Positions 7,731 through 17,402 of a stretch of DNA of 64,000 bases are shown here, piece after piece. The position numbers and the translations under genes are program-made. Source of the DNA: Klebsiella michiganensis (lineage in GTDB: Bacteria; Pseudomonadota; Gammaproteobacteria; Enterobacterales; Enterobacteriaceae); the NCBI RefSeq assembly GCF_002925905.1, contig NZ_PRDB01000021.1, positions 1-64,000 on the forward strand, read 5' to 3'. Numbering within the stretch: the stretch's first letter is position 1; every line of letters starts with the position of its first letter. The notes below the pieces were generated by a model. It did not search any database. It was given only the letters and a program-made list of their open reading frames with translations, and had not been told where the DNA came from.

Positions 7731-9347
7731 TCAGTGCTTCACGATATACATTGTGCGGCTATAGGCCACGTCCTCCGGATTGGCTATCGGATACCCTTTC
7801 AGCCACGGTTTAATCAGACGCCCGTTGGTGTACTGATAAATCGGCGCGATGGGCGCTTTCGCCATAATGATTTTTTCCGCCGCGTTGTAATCGTCATTGC
7901 GCGCCTTTTCCGACGTTTCCAGCGCCGCCTGGGTCAGAATTTTGTCGTAGGCCGGATCGTTGAAACGGGAGATATTACCGCTGTGGGTCGAGGTGAGCAG
8001 CGACAGGAACGTCGACGGCTCGTTGTAATCCCCGACCCATGAGGCGCGAATCACATCGAAGTTGCCGGTATTGCGGCTGTCGATATAGGTTTTCCACTCC
8101 TGATTTTGCAGCTTCACGTCGACGCCCAGATTTTTCTTCCACATGGAAGCCACCGCAATCGCGATTTTCTGGTGGTTCTCCGAGGTGTTGTACAGCAGCG
8201 TCAGCTTCAGCGGACGGTTCGGACCGTAGCCCGCCGCCTGCAGCAGCGCTTTGGCCTGGGCATTCAGCTCGGCCTGGCTCATGCTCTCGATTTGCGTCGG
8301 CTGCGGGGTAAAGCCTGCGGTCACGTCCGGGGTAAAGCGCCAGGCCGGTTTCTCGCCGGTACCCAGAATTTTCTCCGCCATCAGACGGCGATCGATAGTC
8401 ATGCTGAGCGCCAGGCGGACGCGCTCATCGGCGGTTGGCCCTTTCTGCGTGTTAAACGCGTAATAATAAGTGCCCAGCTGCGGCGGGGTATAGACCTGCC
8501 CCGGAATATCCTTCAGCAGCTTCTGGTACAGATTTTTCGGGAACGACTCGGTGATATCGATATCGCCGGCCAGATAACGTTTGGTGGCCGCCGATTCCTG
8601 GTTAATGGGCGTAAATGTGACCTGCTGGATCACCGTTTTGCCGTTATCCCAGTAGTGCGTATTGGGAACCACCACCAGCTTTTCATTCACCACGCGATCT
8701 TTTAAGACATACGCGCCGTTGCCAATCAGGCTTCCCGGACGCGTCCAGTTGTCGCCGCTCTCCACGTTAGCCTTCTGCACCGGATAGAAAGCAAAGCTCG
8801 CCGTCAGATTGCTGAACCACGGCAGCGGTTTATCCAGCTGCACGCGCAAGGTACGCGCGTCCACGGCGGTGACGCCGAGGGTATCCGGCGCGGCTTTACC
8901 ATCAATAATATTTTGCGCATTGGCGATTCCGGCCAGCGCAGCAAACCAGGCAAACGGGGAGGTGGTTTTAGGATCAACCAGCCGCCGCCAGCTATAGACG
9001 AAATCCTCCGCCGTTACCGGCGTTCCGTCGGACCAGCGGGCGTTATCGCGCAGGGTAAATGTCCAGACGCGATTATCATTGCTCTGCCAGCGAGTCGCCA
9101 CGCCTGGGATCAGATTGCCTTTCTCGTCCTGATTGACTAAACCTTCAAAAAGATCGCGGATAACCTGAATTTCAGGCAGACCGACGGCTTTGGCGGGATC
9201 TAAGGAGGCGGGTTCATCTTTAATGTGCCGCACCAGCACCTGTTTTTCGGCTAATACGGTGCCCGGCGGGACATCGGCCGCCCAGGCAAGAGAAGAGACG
9301 CTGGCTAACCACAGCGCGCCGCATGTCAATGTGACAGGATACTTCAT
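7731..9347 (-). CDS. mppA: Periplasmic murein peptide-binding protein MppA
   Basis: A 538-residue OppA-family binding protein, one residue longer than E. coli MppA. The first 23 residues form a Sec signal peptide cleaved after AWA. The mature protein shows the SBP_bac_5 pattern (DEPASLDPAKAVGLPE, NDNRVWTFTLRDNARWSDGTPV, AEDFVYSWRRL). MppA binds the murein tripeptide L-Ala-gamma-D-Glu-mDAP in the periplasm and delivers it to the Opp (or Dpp) membrane permease. It starts with AAGGGG 6 bases before the ATG. The divergent neighbour mpaA and the next gene ycjG act on the same peptide, which supports mppA over oppA itself. Confidence 0.93.
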   Translation of the reverse strand: MKYPVTLTCGALWLASVSSLAWAADVPPGTVLAEKQVLVRHIKDEPASLDPAKAVGLPEIQVIRDLFEGLVNQDEKGNLIPGVATRWQSNDNRVWTFTLRDNARWSDGTPVTAEDFVYSWRRLVDPKTTSPFAWFAALAGIANAQNIIDGKAAPDTLGVTAVDARTLRVQLDKPLPWFSNLTASFAFYPVQKANVESGDNWTRPGSLIGNGAYVLKDRVVNEKLVVVPNTHYWDNGKTVIQQVTFTPINQESAATKRYLAGDIDITESFPKNLYQKLLKDIPGQVYTPPQLGTYYYAFNTQKGPTADERVRLALSMTIDRRLMAEKILGTGEKPAWRFTPDVTAGFTPQPTQIESMSQAELNAQAKALLQAAGYGPNRPLKLTLLYNTSENHQKIAIAVASMWKKNLGVDVKLQNQEWKTYIDSRNTGNFDVIRASWVGDYNEPSTFLSLLTSTHSGNISRFNDPAYDKILTQAALETSEKARNDDYNAAEKIIMAKAPIAPIYQYTNGRLIKPWLKGYPIANPEDVAYSRTMYIVKH

Positions 9348-9536
9348 AAGATCCCCTTTAAAATAAAAAAACCAGAGCTGGCAGTGCGATAATTATTTGT
9401 TTCATCACCTGAAATTGCAAACGGCTTGTGAAAGAAAGTTGACATATATGCTGATTTCGTCCTCGCTGGAAACTATTTGATTCCGGGACGGTTTTACACA
9501 ACACTGCTGAAAAATAACCTGACAACAGGATGCCCT

Positions 9537-10250
9537 ATGCCAGTTTCTCGTCCTCGCCCTCAGCGCGGTGATTTTCCGCCCGGCACACAACGCTATGGCC
9601 AGTCTCACCTCGGCGCGCCGCTGCTGTGGTTCCCTGCACCGCTGGCCGATAGCCGCAGCGGCCTGATCCTTGCCGGTACCCACGGCGATGAAAACGCATC
9701 GATTGTCACCCTCTCCTGCGCGCTACGTACGCTCAAACCCGAGCTGCGCCGCCATCATGTCGTGCTGGCGGTCAACCCGGACGGTTGCCAGCTGGGGCTG
9801 CGCGCCAACGCGCGCGGCATCGACCTGAACCGGAATTTTCCGGCGGCAAACTGGAAAGAAGGCGAAACGGTCTATCGCTGGAACAGCGCGGCGGAACAGC
9901 GCGATGTGGTTCTGCTCACCGGCGAAAAACCCGGTTCAGAACCGGAAACCCAGGCGCTGTGCCAGCTGATCCACCTGATCCATCCCGCATGGGTGGTTTC
10001 GTTTCACGATCCGCTGGCCTGTATTGAAGACCCCGGCCACAGCGCGCTGGGGCAGTGGCTTGCCGGGGCGTTCAGCCTGCCGCTGGTAGGCAGCGTCGGC
10101 TATGAAACGCCCGGCTCCTTTGGCAGCTGGTGCGCGGATATCGGCCTGCCCTGCATCACCGCCGAATTCCCGCCGATATCCGCCGACGAGGCGACGGATA
10201 AATACCTTCAGGCGATGACGGACCTGCTGCACTGGCATCCTCAAAGATGA
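9537..10250 (+). CDS. mpaA: Murein tripeptide amidase MpaA
   Basis: A 237-residue cytoplasmic zinc carboxypeptidase-fold enzyme (M14 type). It cuts the gamma-D-Glu-mDAP bond of the imported murein tripeptide, freeing diaminopimelate for reuse. Zinc ligands are visible as HGDE (His49, Glu52) and SFHD (His157), and the catalytic Glu is in ITAEFP (Glu210). The start at 9537 (AGGA 8 bases upstream) gives an N-terminus that lines up with E. coli MpaA; the 20-residue upstream extension was rejected. It is divergent from mppA with a 189-base shared promoter region, and its last 10 bases overlap the convergent ycjG. Confidence 0.93.
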   Translation: MPVSRPRPQRGDFPPGTQRYGQSHLGAPLLWFPAPLADSRSGLILAGTHGDENASIVTLSCALRTLKPELRRHHVVLAVNPDGCQLGLRANARGIDLNRNFPAANWKEGETVYRWNSAAEQRDVVLLTGEKPGSEPETQALCQLIHLIHPAWVVSFHDPLACIEDPGHSALGQWLAGAFSLPLVGSVGYETPGSFGSWCADIGLPCITAEFPPISADEATDKYLQAMTDLLHWHPQR

Positions 10251-11206
10251 AGCACGCCGGTGCTGAAATGCAGCGCCGGCTCAACGTCCACCGCCAGCCA
10301 GGTCGGGCCATCGAGGTCGGCAAATCGGGCCAGCGGCACCAGCGGCAGCGCCGCGCTGATGGCTCTTGAGGTACACAGCATGCAGCCCAGCATCCGCGCA
10401 AATCCCAGGCGCTCCGCCTCCTCAGCCAATAGCAGCGCTTCGGTCAGACCGCCGGTCTTATCCAGTTTGATATTGACCATCTCATAGCGGCCGCGCAGCG
10501 CCGCCAGGCTGTCGCGCGTATGACAGCTCTCATCGGCGCAAATGGGCAGCGGGTGGATAAAATTCTCCAGCGCTTCATCGGCCCCAGCCGGAAGCGGCTG
10601 TTCCAGCATCGCCACGCCAATATCCGCCAGCAGCTGACAGCGCTCGGCCAGGCCATCGCTGCGCCAGGCTTCGTTGGCATCCACGATGAGCGTTGCCTGC
10701 GGAACCGCTTCACGAATGGCAATCAACCGCTCGCTAATCAGATGATCGTCGAGCTTCACTTTCAGCAACGTGGCCCCTTTTTCCCACAGCGCCGCCGCGC
10801 TCGCCGCCATCTGGTCCGGCGTGCCGATAACCACCGTTTGCGCCGTAACCACCCGGTTGGGCAGCGTCACGCCCAACAGCTGCGCGATGCTCTTACCCGC
10901 GCTGCGCGCCTGACAGTCCCAGAGCGCGCAGTCCACGGCGTTACGCGCGGCCCCGGGGGGCAGCAGGTGCTGAATCTGCTCACGAGAGACGCCGCGTTCA
11001 ATCTGTTCGCCAATCGCCATAATCTGCGCCATCACCGAGGCTATACTCTCTCCGTAACGAGGATAGGGCGTGCACTCACCTGTCCCCTTGACGCCATTCT
11101 CTTCAATCTCCACCACCACGACTTTTGCCTCGCTGCGGCTGCCGCGGGCGATCACAAACGGAGTATGTAACGGCCAGGCTTCTTCATAGACTCGCAGATT
11201 TCGCAT
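10241..11206 (-). CDS. ycjG: L-Ala-D/L-Glu epimerase
   Basis: A 321-residue enolase-superfamily enzyme, the same length as E. coli YcjG. It converts L-Ala-D-Glu, released from murein peptide by MpaA, into L-Ala-L-Glu so that dipeptidases can split it. All active-site residues are in place: the LKVK motif with catalytic Lys151, metal ligands Asp176, Glu202 and Asp225, and the second catalytic Lys247. It is convergent with mpaA (10-base overlap) and divergent from tpx. With mppA and mpaA it completes a murein-peptide salvage group. Confidence 0.95.
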   Translation of the reverse strand: MRNLRVYEEAWPLHTPFVIARGSRSEAKVVVVEIEENGVKGTGECTPYPRYGESIASVMAQIMAIGEQIERGVSREQIQHLLPPGAARNAVDCALWDCQARSAGKSIAQLLGVTLPNRVVTAQTVVIGTPDQMAASAAALWEKGATLLKVKLDDHLISERLIAIREAVPQATLIVDANEAWRSDGLAERCQLLADIGVAMLEQPLPAGADEALENFIHPLPICADESCHTRDSLAALRGRYEMVNIKLDKTGGLTEALLLAEEAERLGFARMLGCMLCTSRAISAALPLVPLARFADLDGPTWLAVDVEPALHFSTGVLHL

Positions 11207-11307
11207 TCCCTGAACCTCGCAGGTAAGTATTAAAAGGATTTGCCGTGCTGATGACGGATGTCATACACTAGCCGCGACGTTAACTATATGTAAACAGGAA
11301 GATAACC

Positions 11308-11814
11308 ATGTCACAAACCGTGCATTTCCAGGGCAACCCCGTTTCTGTTCAAGGCACCATTCCGCAGGCAGGCGCTAAAGCGCAGCCGTTTACGCTGGTG
11401 GCCAAAGATCTCTCTGACGTCGCGCTGAGCCAGTTCGCCGGCTCCCGTAAAGTGCTGAACATTTTCCCAAGCATCGATACCGGCGTTTGCGCGGCATCGG
11501 TACGTAAATTTAACCAGCTGGCGTCTGAACTGGACAACACCGTCGTGCTGTGCATTTCCGCTGACCTGCCGTTCGCGCAGTCTCGCTTCTGCGGCGCTGA
11601 AGGCCTGAACAACGTTGTCACTCTGTCTACCCTGCGCGGCGCGCAGTTCCTGGCCGACTACGGCGTCGCTATCTCCGCGGGCCCGCTGGCCGGTCTGGCG
11701 GCGCGTGCTGTGGTCGTCATTGATGAAAATGACCAGGTTGTTTACAGCCAGCTGGTGAATGAAATCACCGAAGAGCCGGACTACGACGCAGCCCTGGCCG
11801 CGCTGAAAGCGTAA
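11308..11814 (+). CDS. tpx: Thiol peroxidase Tpx
   Basis: A 168-residue atypical 2-Cys peroxiredoxin that reduces alkyl and hydrogen peroxides with thioredoxin. The peroxidatic Cys61 lies in DTGVCAAS and the resolving Cys95 in QSRFCGAEG; a third Cys82 is also present, as in E. coli. The length equals that of the E. coli protein. AGGAAG precedes the ATG. It is a single gene with its own terminator just after the stop. Confidence 0.97.
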   Translation: MSQTVHFQGNPVSVQGTIPQAGAKAQPFTLVAKDLSDVALSQFAGSRKVLNIFPSIDTGVCAASVRKFNQLASELDNTVVLCISADLPFAQSRFCGAEGLNNVVTLSTLRGAQFLADYGVAISAGPLAGLAARAVVVIDENDQVVYSQLVNEITEEPDYDAALAALKA

Positions 11815-11834
11815 TATCCCCGCCAGGTAATATA

Positions 11835-11861
11835 AGCCCTCGTTAACCGGGGGCTTTTTTT
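11835..11861 (+). terminator. tpx intrinsic terminator
   Basis: Stem AGCCCTCG / CGGGGGCT with loop TTAAC followed by seven T residues, 20 bases after the tpx stop. It touches the stop of the convergent AbrB-type gene. Confidence 0.9.
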
Positions 11862-12915
11862 ATTGCCGCGCCGCATAGCGGGAGATGAAGCGCGCAATCG
11901 CCGGGCCGGTCAATAAGATGGTGAACAGGCGCAGCGTCTGCATTGCCATAATAAACGACATATCCGCCCGCGTACCGGCGGCGATAATCGCCACCGTGTC
12001 CAGTCCGCCCGGACTGGTTGCCAGATAGGCGGTCATAAAGTCCAGCGGCAAAATCTGCGTCAGCCCATAAGCCATCAGCGCGCACAGCAGGATCAGGCCG
12101 ATAATCGATGCCAGGATCTGCGGCAGGGTTTTCAGCGCCAGCAGGAAAATCTGTTTATTAAACTTTAGACCAACGCTCCAGCCGACGGCGGCATAGGCCA
12201 GCGCCAGCAGCCATTCGGGAAGTTCGAGCAGCAGCCAGCCTTCTCCCTGCACCAGCGCGCCAATCAGCATCGGGAAGAGCATCGCCCCGGAAGGAAAGCG
12301 CAGCCGCAGCCCAAGCCACCCCGCCGCCGCCGTCAACAGAAGCGTAAGCGGCAGCTGCCGGCTGATCGGCGGAAACCAGGCGACCTGCTGAGTCATCTCC
12401 TGCGCTTCACCGCCGAGCGCGACGCGCACCACCAGCGCCGCGGCGCCGGCAACAAACAGCACCCGCAGATACTGCATCAGCGCGACCAGCCGGACATCGG
12501 CGCCGTACTCCTGGGCCATAATCACCATCGCCGAGGCGCCGCCCGGCGAACTCCCCCACGCCCCGGTGGCGCCGGGCAGATCGCTGTAGCGCACCAGCAG
12601 CCATCCCGCCAGCGCGCTGATAGCGAGCGTGGAAAAGAGAATCAGCAGCACCAGCGCCCAGTTTGCCAGCAGAACGCCGAAAATGGAGGGCGTCAGGCTG
12701 CGGGCAATCATGCAGCCGATAATCGCCTGGGCGGCAATAAAAAAGGGACGGGGTACGCGAATTGCCGCACCGCGCAGGCTCAGGGTGATGCCGGCAATCA
12801 TCGGCCCCAGCAGCAGCGCGGCGGGAAGGTGAAACCAGAACAGCACAAAAGAGATCGCGCTGGAGAGCGCCAGCAGTTTCATCCATTGAAAAAAATGACT
12901 ACGCCAGATCCGCAT
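11860..12915 (-). CDS. abrB: AbrB-family inner-membrane protein
   Basis: A 351-residue integral membrane protein of the AbrB family (Pfam AbrB, often called putative ammonia monooxygenase although there is no catalytic evidence for that). About ten hydrophobic segments form two similar halves. Each half has a GA/SPGG motif: TGAWGSSPGGASAMV and TSPGGLDTVAII. It resembles E. coli AbrB (b0715), which sits elsewhere in that genome. I chose the second ATG (12915), because AGG lies about 8 bases upstream and the N-terminus then lines up with the E. coli protein; the ATG at 12930 has no clear binding site. The transported substrate is unknown. Confidence 0.82.
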   Translation of the reverse strand: MRIWRSHFFQWMKLLALSSAISFVLFWFHLPAALLLGPMIAGITLSLRGAAIRVPRPFFIAAQAIIGCMIARSLTPSIFGVLLANWALVLLILFSTLAISALAGWLLVRYSDLPGATGAWGSSPGGASAMVIMAQEYGADVRLVALMQYLRVLFVAGAAALVVRVALGGEAQEMTQQVAWFPPISRQLPLTLLLTAAAGWLGLRLRFPSGAMLFPMLIGALVQGEGWLLLELPEWLLALAYAAVGWSVGLKFNKQIFLLALKTLPQILASIIGLILLCALMAYGLTQILPLDFMTAYLATSPGGLDTVAIIAAGTRADMSFIMAMQTLRLFTILLTGPAIARFISRYAARQ

Positions 12916-12995
12916 GCGTATGCCTGCCATAAAGAGGGTAAAAACGCAGTATATACCGATTCATTTGACGCCAGCCCCCCTCCCTTTTCTGGAAA

Positions 12996-13031
12996 TGCCG
13001 GCCGGCGGCGCAGGCAGCCGGCCGACGGGCA
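12996..13031 (-). terminator. Possible tyrR terminator hairpin
   Basis: Strong GC-rich imperfect stem immediately after the tyrR stop: GGCCGGC pairs with GCCGGCC, extended by TGCC/GGCA across a 4-base bulge. Only TTTCC follows on the minus strand, so termination strength is uncertain. Confidence 0.4.
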
Positions 13032-14573
13032 TTACTCATCGCCCTTTTTCTGGCTCAGGCCATATTCGCGCAGCTTATTGGCGATGGCGGTATGCGAGAC
13101 GCCAAGACGCTTGGCCAGCTTACGCGTGCTGGGGAAGCTGCGATAAAGCTGGGTGAGCACCGAGCGTTCGAAACGGCGGGTAATATCATCCAGTGAGCCT
13201 TCCATCGCTTCTTCGCCTACCGCCAGCGAGGAGACGTCGTGATCCGGCAGCAGAATATCCTGAGGGCGCAGCTCGAAACCGTCCAGCTGCGTCAGCGCGC
13301 GATAGATCGCATTTTTGAGCTGGCGCACGTTGCCCGGCCAGCTGTAGCGCATCAAAACGCTGTTCAAATCAGCGGAGAGTTTCGGCCGCGGGATGCCCTG
13401 CTCATCGGCAAAACGCGCCACGAACAGCTCGGTCAGCGGCATGATGTCCTGCGGGCAATCGCGCAGCGGCGGCAGATACAGGGTCAGGACGTTAAGACGA
13501 TAGTAGAGGTCCTCGCGGAACAGCCCTTTTTGCACCAGCTCCACCAGGTTTTTCTGGGTAGCGCAGATCACCCGGACATCAACGTGGACTTCATGATCTT
13601 CACCAACGCGGCGGAAAGTTCCATCGTTGAGGAAGCGCAGCAGCTTGGTCTGCATGCGCGGCGACATTTCGCCAATTTCATCCAGCAAAACCGAGCCGCC
13701 GTTAGCCTGCTCGAAGAAGCCTTTCTTGCCCTGAACGGCGTCGCCGAACAGCTCGCTCTCCACCGCGTCTTCCGGGATGGAGCCGCAGTTCAGCGCCAGA
13801 TAAGGTTTCCCCGCGCGCGGGCTGGCCAGATGGCAGGCGTGGGCCAGCAAATCTTTCCCTGTGCCGGTATCACCGACGATCAGCAGCGGCGCGCTGAGCA
13901 TGGCCAGCTTACGGGCCTGCTCGACAACGTGGCGCATTTTCGGGCCTACGGCGAGGATCTGGCTAAAGGCGCTGGTGTCCTGAATGGTCATCGTTTGCAG
14001 CTGGCGCCCCATACGGACCGTCGAACGCAGCATCGCTACCGCGCCGGTTAGTACCTTCTCGCCGTGTTCGCCTTCGAGATAAACCGGGGTGATCTCCAGC
14101 AGGAAGTTCTGCCCGTTGACCACCACGTGCTCGGCGTGGGACTCCTGCGGACTGTTTTCCAGCCAGCGCTGGACGTTAAAATCGGTAATCAGCTGCGCGA
14201 CCGGGTGGCTGCGCAGCTTCTCCTGACTCTGGCCAAACAGCTGGCAGCTGGCCGGGTTAGCCAGTTCGACTTTTCCTTTGGTGTCGAGAGACAGCACCGG
14301 CTCAGGCATCGCCACCAGCAGCGCGCTGAGCGCCAGATGTTCGCGCTCTGACGGCATCCACGCCACGGTGCGCACGTCGGTGACGCCGGCGATACGACGA
14401 ATTTCCGCCATCAGGCTGCTGAAGCTGGCGAAATCCAGCTCGGCGAAGTTGAGATAAATTCGGCCAATAGGGTCAATATCGATGCCCCGCAGGTCGATAC
14501 CGCGCAGCACCAGTAAATCGAGCAATTCACGAGTCAGACCAAGACGGTCTTCACAAAAGACTTCAAGACGCAT
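13032..14573 (-). CDS. tyrR: Transcriptional regulator TyrR
   Basis: A 513-residue regulator, the same length as E. coli TyrR. It has an N-terminal ACT domain (MRLEVFCEDRLGLTRELL), a PAS region (about 78-190), an AAA+ domain with Walker A GDTGTGKD (234-241), and a C-terminal Fis-type helix-turn-helix (SFPSTRKLAKRLGVSHTAI). It binds Tyr, Phe or Trp and represses or activates aromatic amino acid biosynthesis and transport genes. The GAFTGA loop of sigma-54 activators is absent, as known for TyrR, which acts on sigma-70 promoters. A GTG 12 bases upstream would add four residues; the ATG at 14573 was preferred by homology. The promoter carries a TyrR box, which indicates self-repression. Confidence 0.96.
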   Translation of the reverse strand: MRLEVFCEDRLGLTRELLDLLVLRGIDLRGIDIDPIGRIYLNFAELDFASFSSLMAEIRRIAGVTDVRTVAWMPSEREHLALSALLVAMPEPVLSLDTKGKVELANPASCQLFGQSQEKLRSHPVAQLITDFNVQRWLENSPQESHAEHVVVNGQNFLLEITPVYLEGEHGEKVLTGAVAMLRSTVRMGRQLQTMTIQDTSAFSQILAVGPKMRHVVEQARKLAMLSAPLLIVGDTGTGKDLLAHACHLASPRAGKPYLALNCGSIPEDAVESELFGDAVQGKKGFFEQANGGSVLLDEIGEMSPRMQTKLLRFLNDGTFRRVGEDHEVHVDVRVICATQKNLVELVQKGLFREDLYYRLNVLTLYLPPLRDCPQDIMPLTELFVARFADEQGIPRPKLSADLNSVLMRYSWPGNVRQLKNAIYRALTQLDGFELRPQDILLPDHDVSSLAVGEEAMEGSLDDITRRFERSVLTQLYRSFPSTRKLAKRLGVSHTAIANKLREYGLSQKKGDE

Positions 14574-14621
14574 AGGCGTTTTCACCCTAAAGAGGCCAAT
14601 AACCGATGAATGATAGGACAG

Positions 14622-14663
14622 TTATTTGCTGGCGTGAAGATAGCTGTCAACAATTATTGACAG
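14622..14663 (-). promoter_or_regulatory. tyrR promoter with TyrR box
   Basis: TGTCAA-N6-TTGACA at 14645-14662 is an 18-base palindrome that fits the TyrR box form TGTAAA-N6-TTTACA, with the essential TGT...ACA ends. On the minus strand its right half TTGACA can act as the -35 element, with AAATAA 17 bases further as a weak -10. Repressor binding would therefore cover the -35 site and explain autoregulation. Confidence 0.7.
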
Positions 14664-14756
14664 TATGGCGGAAAAATGGCCTTTCTGCCGTAAAGTTATG
14701 CGCTCAGAGGAAAAATGACGATGAGATAAGCGGCTATCATCGCTTCTGCTTTTCTC

Positions 14757-14844
14757 CCCGGCTTGCGCTGCGCGTAGCCGGGCTACAGGTTACAGCCTTC
14801 TGTGAAACGGTAGCCCGGCTAAGGCGTTCACGCCGCAAGCCGGG
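14757..14844. repeat. REP/BIME-like inverted repeat between tyrR and ycjF
   Basis: Two long arms face each other: CCCGGCTTGCG...GTAGCCGGGCTAC and GTAGCCCGGCTA...CGCAAGCCGGG, separated by a short spacer. This is the layout of enterobacterial extragenic palindromic (REP/BIME) elements. It lies about 15 bases beyond the ycjF stop, where such elements often stabilise mRNA 3' ends or bind gyrase or IHF. Confidence 0.75.
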
Positions 14845-14858
14845 AATGCTTAAGCGAC

Positions 14859-15920
14859 TTATTTTTCCGCGCCGCTTTTGCTCTTCTGCAACGTCTCTTT
14901 TAGCTGGCCGATCAGCTCGCGGCGAAAATCCCCCAGCCGCGGTTTATCGTCGGCGATCCACGGCAGCGGACGGCACAGCTCCATCGCCTTAATACCCAGC
15001 CGCGCCGTCAGCAGACCGGCGCCAATTCCCTGCGCCGCGCGCGCCGATAGCCTGGCCGCGAGATCCTGCGACATCCAGTCCATCCCGACTTCCCGCACCA
15101 GCTCGCTGGCGCCGGCAAAAGCGATATTCAGCAGCACCAGGCGGAACAGGCGCAGGCGGCTGTAGTAGCCCAGTTCAATACCGTACAGAGTGGCGATGCG
15201 GTTGATCAGACGTAAATTACGCCAGGCGATAAACGCCATATCCACCAGCGCCAGCGGGCTGACGGCAATCATCAGCGTCGATTCCGCCGCCGAACGGCTA
15301 ATCTCACGCCGCGCCTGCGCATCCAGTACCGGCTGCACGATCTGCGCGTACAGGCTCACCACTTCACGATCGTTCTGCGTTTCATGGATCGCCGCATACC
15401 AGCGCTGCAGCGCCGGGTGCGAGTGATCCAGCCCCGCCTGCTGGGCCAGCTTTTCGCAAAAGGCGCGCCCTTTGCCAACCGCATGGCTGTGCATCAGGTC
15501 CCGCGCCTCATCGCGCTCGTGGGCGCGCTGGCGTAGCCGCCACAGCCGGCGCCATTCGGTCGCCACCGAACCGACGCCCGCCCCGACGATCAGCGCGCCG
15601 GCAGCGCAGCCGCCGAGGGCGATCCAGTCCTGCGTTTGCCAGGCGGTCATCGTCCACTGCACGCCCTGCGCCACGACGCTGACGCCAAAAATAGCCAGCC
15701 CGGCGCTGACCATCTTTCGCCACAGGCTGCGCTTAGGTCGCAGCACCGATTCCACCACCGCTTCCGCCGCGCCCTCTTCTTCTTCCGGCGCGTCGAGCCG
15801 CGCAGGAGCGAACTTCTCCGCATCGGCGCCGTCAAAAGCGCGCGCGGATTTCAGAATTTGCGCCTTTTCCACCTCCAGCGGGCCATCGAAATCGATACGC
15901 GGTTTTAAAGGTTCGGTCAT
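14859..15920 (-). CDS. ycjF: YcjF inner-membrane protein
   Basis: A 353-residue protein of the DUF697/YcjF family, equal in length to E. coli YcjF. An acidic soluble N-terminal part ([13 protein letters not shown], about 45-60) is followed by two membrane segments at about 69-115, then a mostly helical domain with further hydrophobic stretches (about 215-300). The start overlaps the stop of ycjX by 4 bases (ATGA), so the two are translated together. In E. coli both belong to the Psp regulon. The molecular role is not established. Confidence 0.93.
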   Translation of the reverse strand: MTEPLKPRIDFDGPLEVEKAQILKSARAFDGADAEKFAPARLDAPEEEEGAAEAVVESVLRPKRSLWRKMVSAGLAIFGVSVVAQGVQWTMTAWQTQDWIALGGCAAGALIVGAGVGSVATEWRRLWRLRQRAHERDEARDLMHSHAVGKGRAFCEKLAQQAGLDHSHPALQRWYAAIHETQNDREVVSLYAQIVQPVLDAQARREISRSAAESTLMIAVSPLALVDMAFIAWRNLRLINRIATLYGIELGYYSRLRLFRLVLLNIAFAGASELVREVGMDWMSQDLAARLSARAAQGIGAGLLTARLGIKAMELCRPLPWIADDKPRLGDFRRELIGQLKETLQKSKSGAEK

Positions 15921-17314
15921 CGCAATTTATCTCCGATCAAAAATTCCAGCGCCGCGTCAAGGCGAATATGCGGCAGCGGTTTATCAACGTCCATTACCTG
16001 CGGGCGAAAGTTTTCAAACTGAAAGCCCTGCTGCTCCCAGAAGGCCTGACCCGGCAGGCGCGCGGGCACTTCTCCGGGATAGACGGTCAGCGGCTGTCCG
16101 TCGCTTAGCCGATGTCCCCGCAGCGCAGGGATCTTCTCACCGTTCACCTCGATAAGGCCGCTCTGCGTCGCCTGAATCGACGCCAGCCCCAGACAATCCA
16201 TGCTGATGCCTTCAAACGCCGCGTTCTGCCAGGCATCCTGAATCAGCTGCTGCAGCAGCGACACCATATTGCTGTGCTGATCGACGGTGACGTGATCGGC
16301 TTTGGTCGCGGCAAACAGCAGCTTATCGATAACCGGTGAGAACAGGCGACGAAACAGCGTGCGCTGCCCGTAGTGGAAGCTTTGCATCAGCTGCGTCAGC
16401 GCGAGACGCATGTCGTTAAACGCCTGCGGCCCGCTATTAAGCGGCTGCAGGCAATCCACCAGCACGATCTGCCGATCGAAGCGCAGGAAATGATCTTTGT
16501 AGAAGCCCTTAACCACTTTCTCGCAATAGTATTTAAAACGCTCGCGCAGCATTCCGGCATTGGTCTGTTTGTCCGCCTGCGCCAGCTTAGCTTCACCGGC
16601 GGCATCAACGTCCGGCCAGGGGAAGAACTGCAGCGCCGGCGCGCCGGCCATTTCGCCGGGCAGCACAAAGCGCCCCGGCTGAATGAAGTGCATCCCTTCG
16701 CGCTTACAGGTATGCAGATAGTCGGTCCACGCCGCGGCGATCTCCGCCAGACGGGTTTCATCGGCGGGCGCCAGCGGATCCAGTCCTTCGCATAGCTGCC
16801 GCCAGCGCGCTGACCACTCCGCCCTCTGCCCCTGCAGTAATCCGGTCATCTGCCGTGACCAGGTCAGATAGTCCTGGGCCAGCATCGGCAGATCCAGCAG
16901 CCACTCGCCGGGATAGTCGACAATCTCCAGGTAGAGGGTCGAGGTCTCTTTAAAATGGCGCAGCAGCGAATCGTTGGAGCGATAGCGCAGAGCGAGGCGG
17001 ATTTCGCTGACGCCGCGGGTGGGCGTTGGCCAGACCGGCGGCTGACCGTACAGCTGGGCCAGCCCTTCGTCATAGGTAAAACGCGGAATGCCGAAATCCC
17101 GCTGCGGGACGCGCTTGACGCCCAGCAGGCGTTCTTCACGCGCTGCGCTGAGCAGCGGCAGCCGCGCCCCGGCGTGAATATTGAGCAGTTGATTTACCAG
17201 CGCGGTGATAAAGGCGGTCTTGCCGCTGCGGCTAAGGCCGGTGACGGCCAGGCGAAGATGCCGGTCAACCCCACGATTCACCAGCGCATTAAATTCTGTT
17301 TTGAGTCGCTTCAT
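15917..17314 (-). CDS. ycjX: YcjX-family P-loop protein
   Basis: A 465-residue cytoplasmic protein of the YcjX/DUF463 family. The P-loop GLSRSGKT (26-33) near the N-terminus and EIVDYPGEW, a Walker B-like segment, identify it as a GTPase-like NTPase. The start at 17314 was chosen because AGGA lies 5 bases upstream and because E. coli YcjX begins MKRL with the same length; the ATG two codons earlier is too close to the binding site. It precedes ycjF with a 4-base overlap and follows pspE. In E. coli several other genes separate pspE from ycjX, but here they are direct neighbours. Confidence 0.93.
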   Translation of the reverse strand: MKRLKTEFNALVNRGVDRHLRLAVTGLSRSGKTAFITALVNQLLNIHAGARLPLLSAAREERLLGVKRVPQRDFGIPRFTYDEGLAQLYGQPPVWPTPTRGVSEIRLALRYRSNDSLLRHFKETSTLYLEIVDYPGEWLLDLPMLAQDYLTWSRQMTGLLQGQRAEWSARWRQLCEGLDPLAPADETRLAEIAAAWTDYLHTCKREGMHFIQPGRFVLPGEMAGAPALQFFPWPDVDAAGEAKLAQADKQTNAGMLRERFKYYCEKVVKGFYKDHFLRFDRQIVLVDCLQPLNSGPQAFNDMRLALTQLMQSFHYGQRTLFRRLFSPVIDKLLFAATKADHVTVDQHSNMVSLLQQLIQDAWQNAAFEGISMDCLGLASIQATQSGLIEVNGEKIPALRGHRLSDGQPLTVYPGEVPARLPGQAFWEQQGFQFENFRPQVMDVDKPLPHIRLDAALEFLIGDKLR

Positions 17315-17372
17315 CGCCATCCTGTTGAGCCTGAAGAACGAGGGAAATAGACATGAGGGCTAATCATAAAGT

Positions 17373-17397
17373 GCAATAGCCCCGCTGCGACGGGGCT
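17373..17397 (-). terminator. Hairpin after pspE
   Basis: Perfect stem AGCCCCG / CGGGGCT with a 6-base loop, 5 bases after the pspE stop. On the minus strand it is followed by ATTGCACTTT, so it is a moderate terminator at the end of the psp operon, possibly allowing read-through into ycjX. Confidence 0.55.
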
Positions 17398-17402
17398 GAA
17401 GA

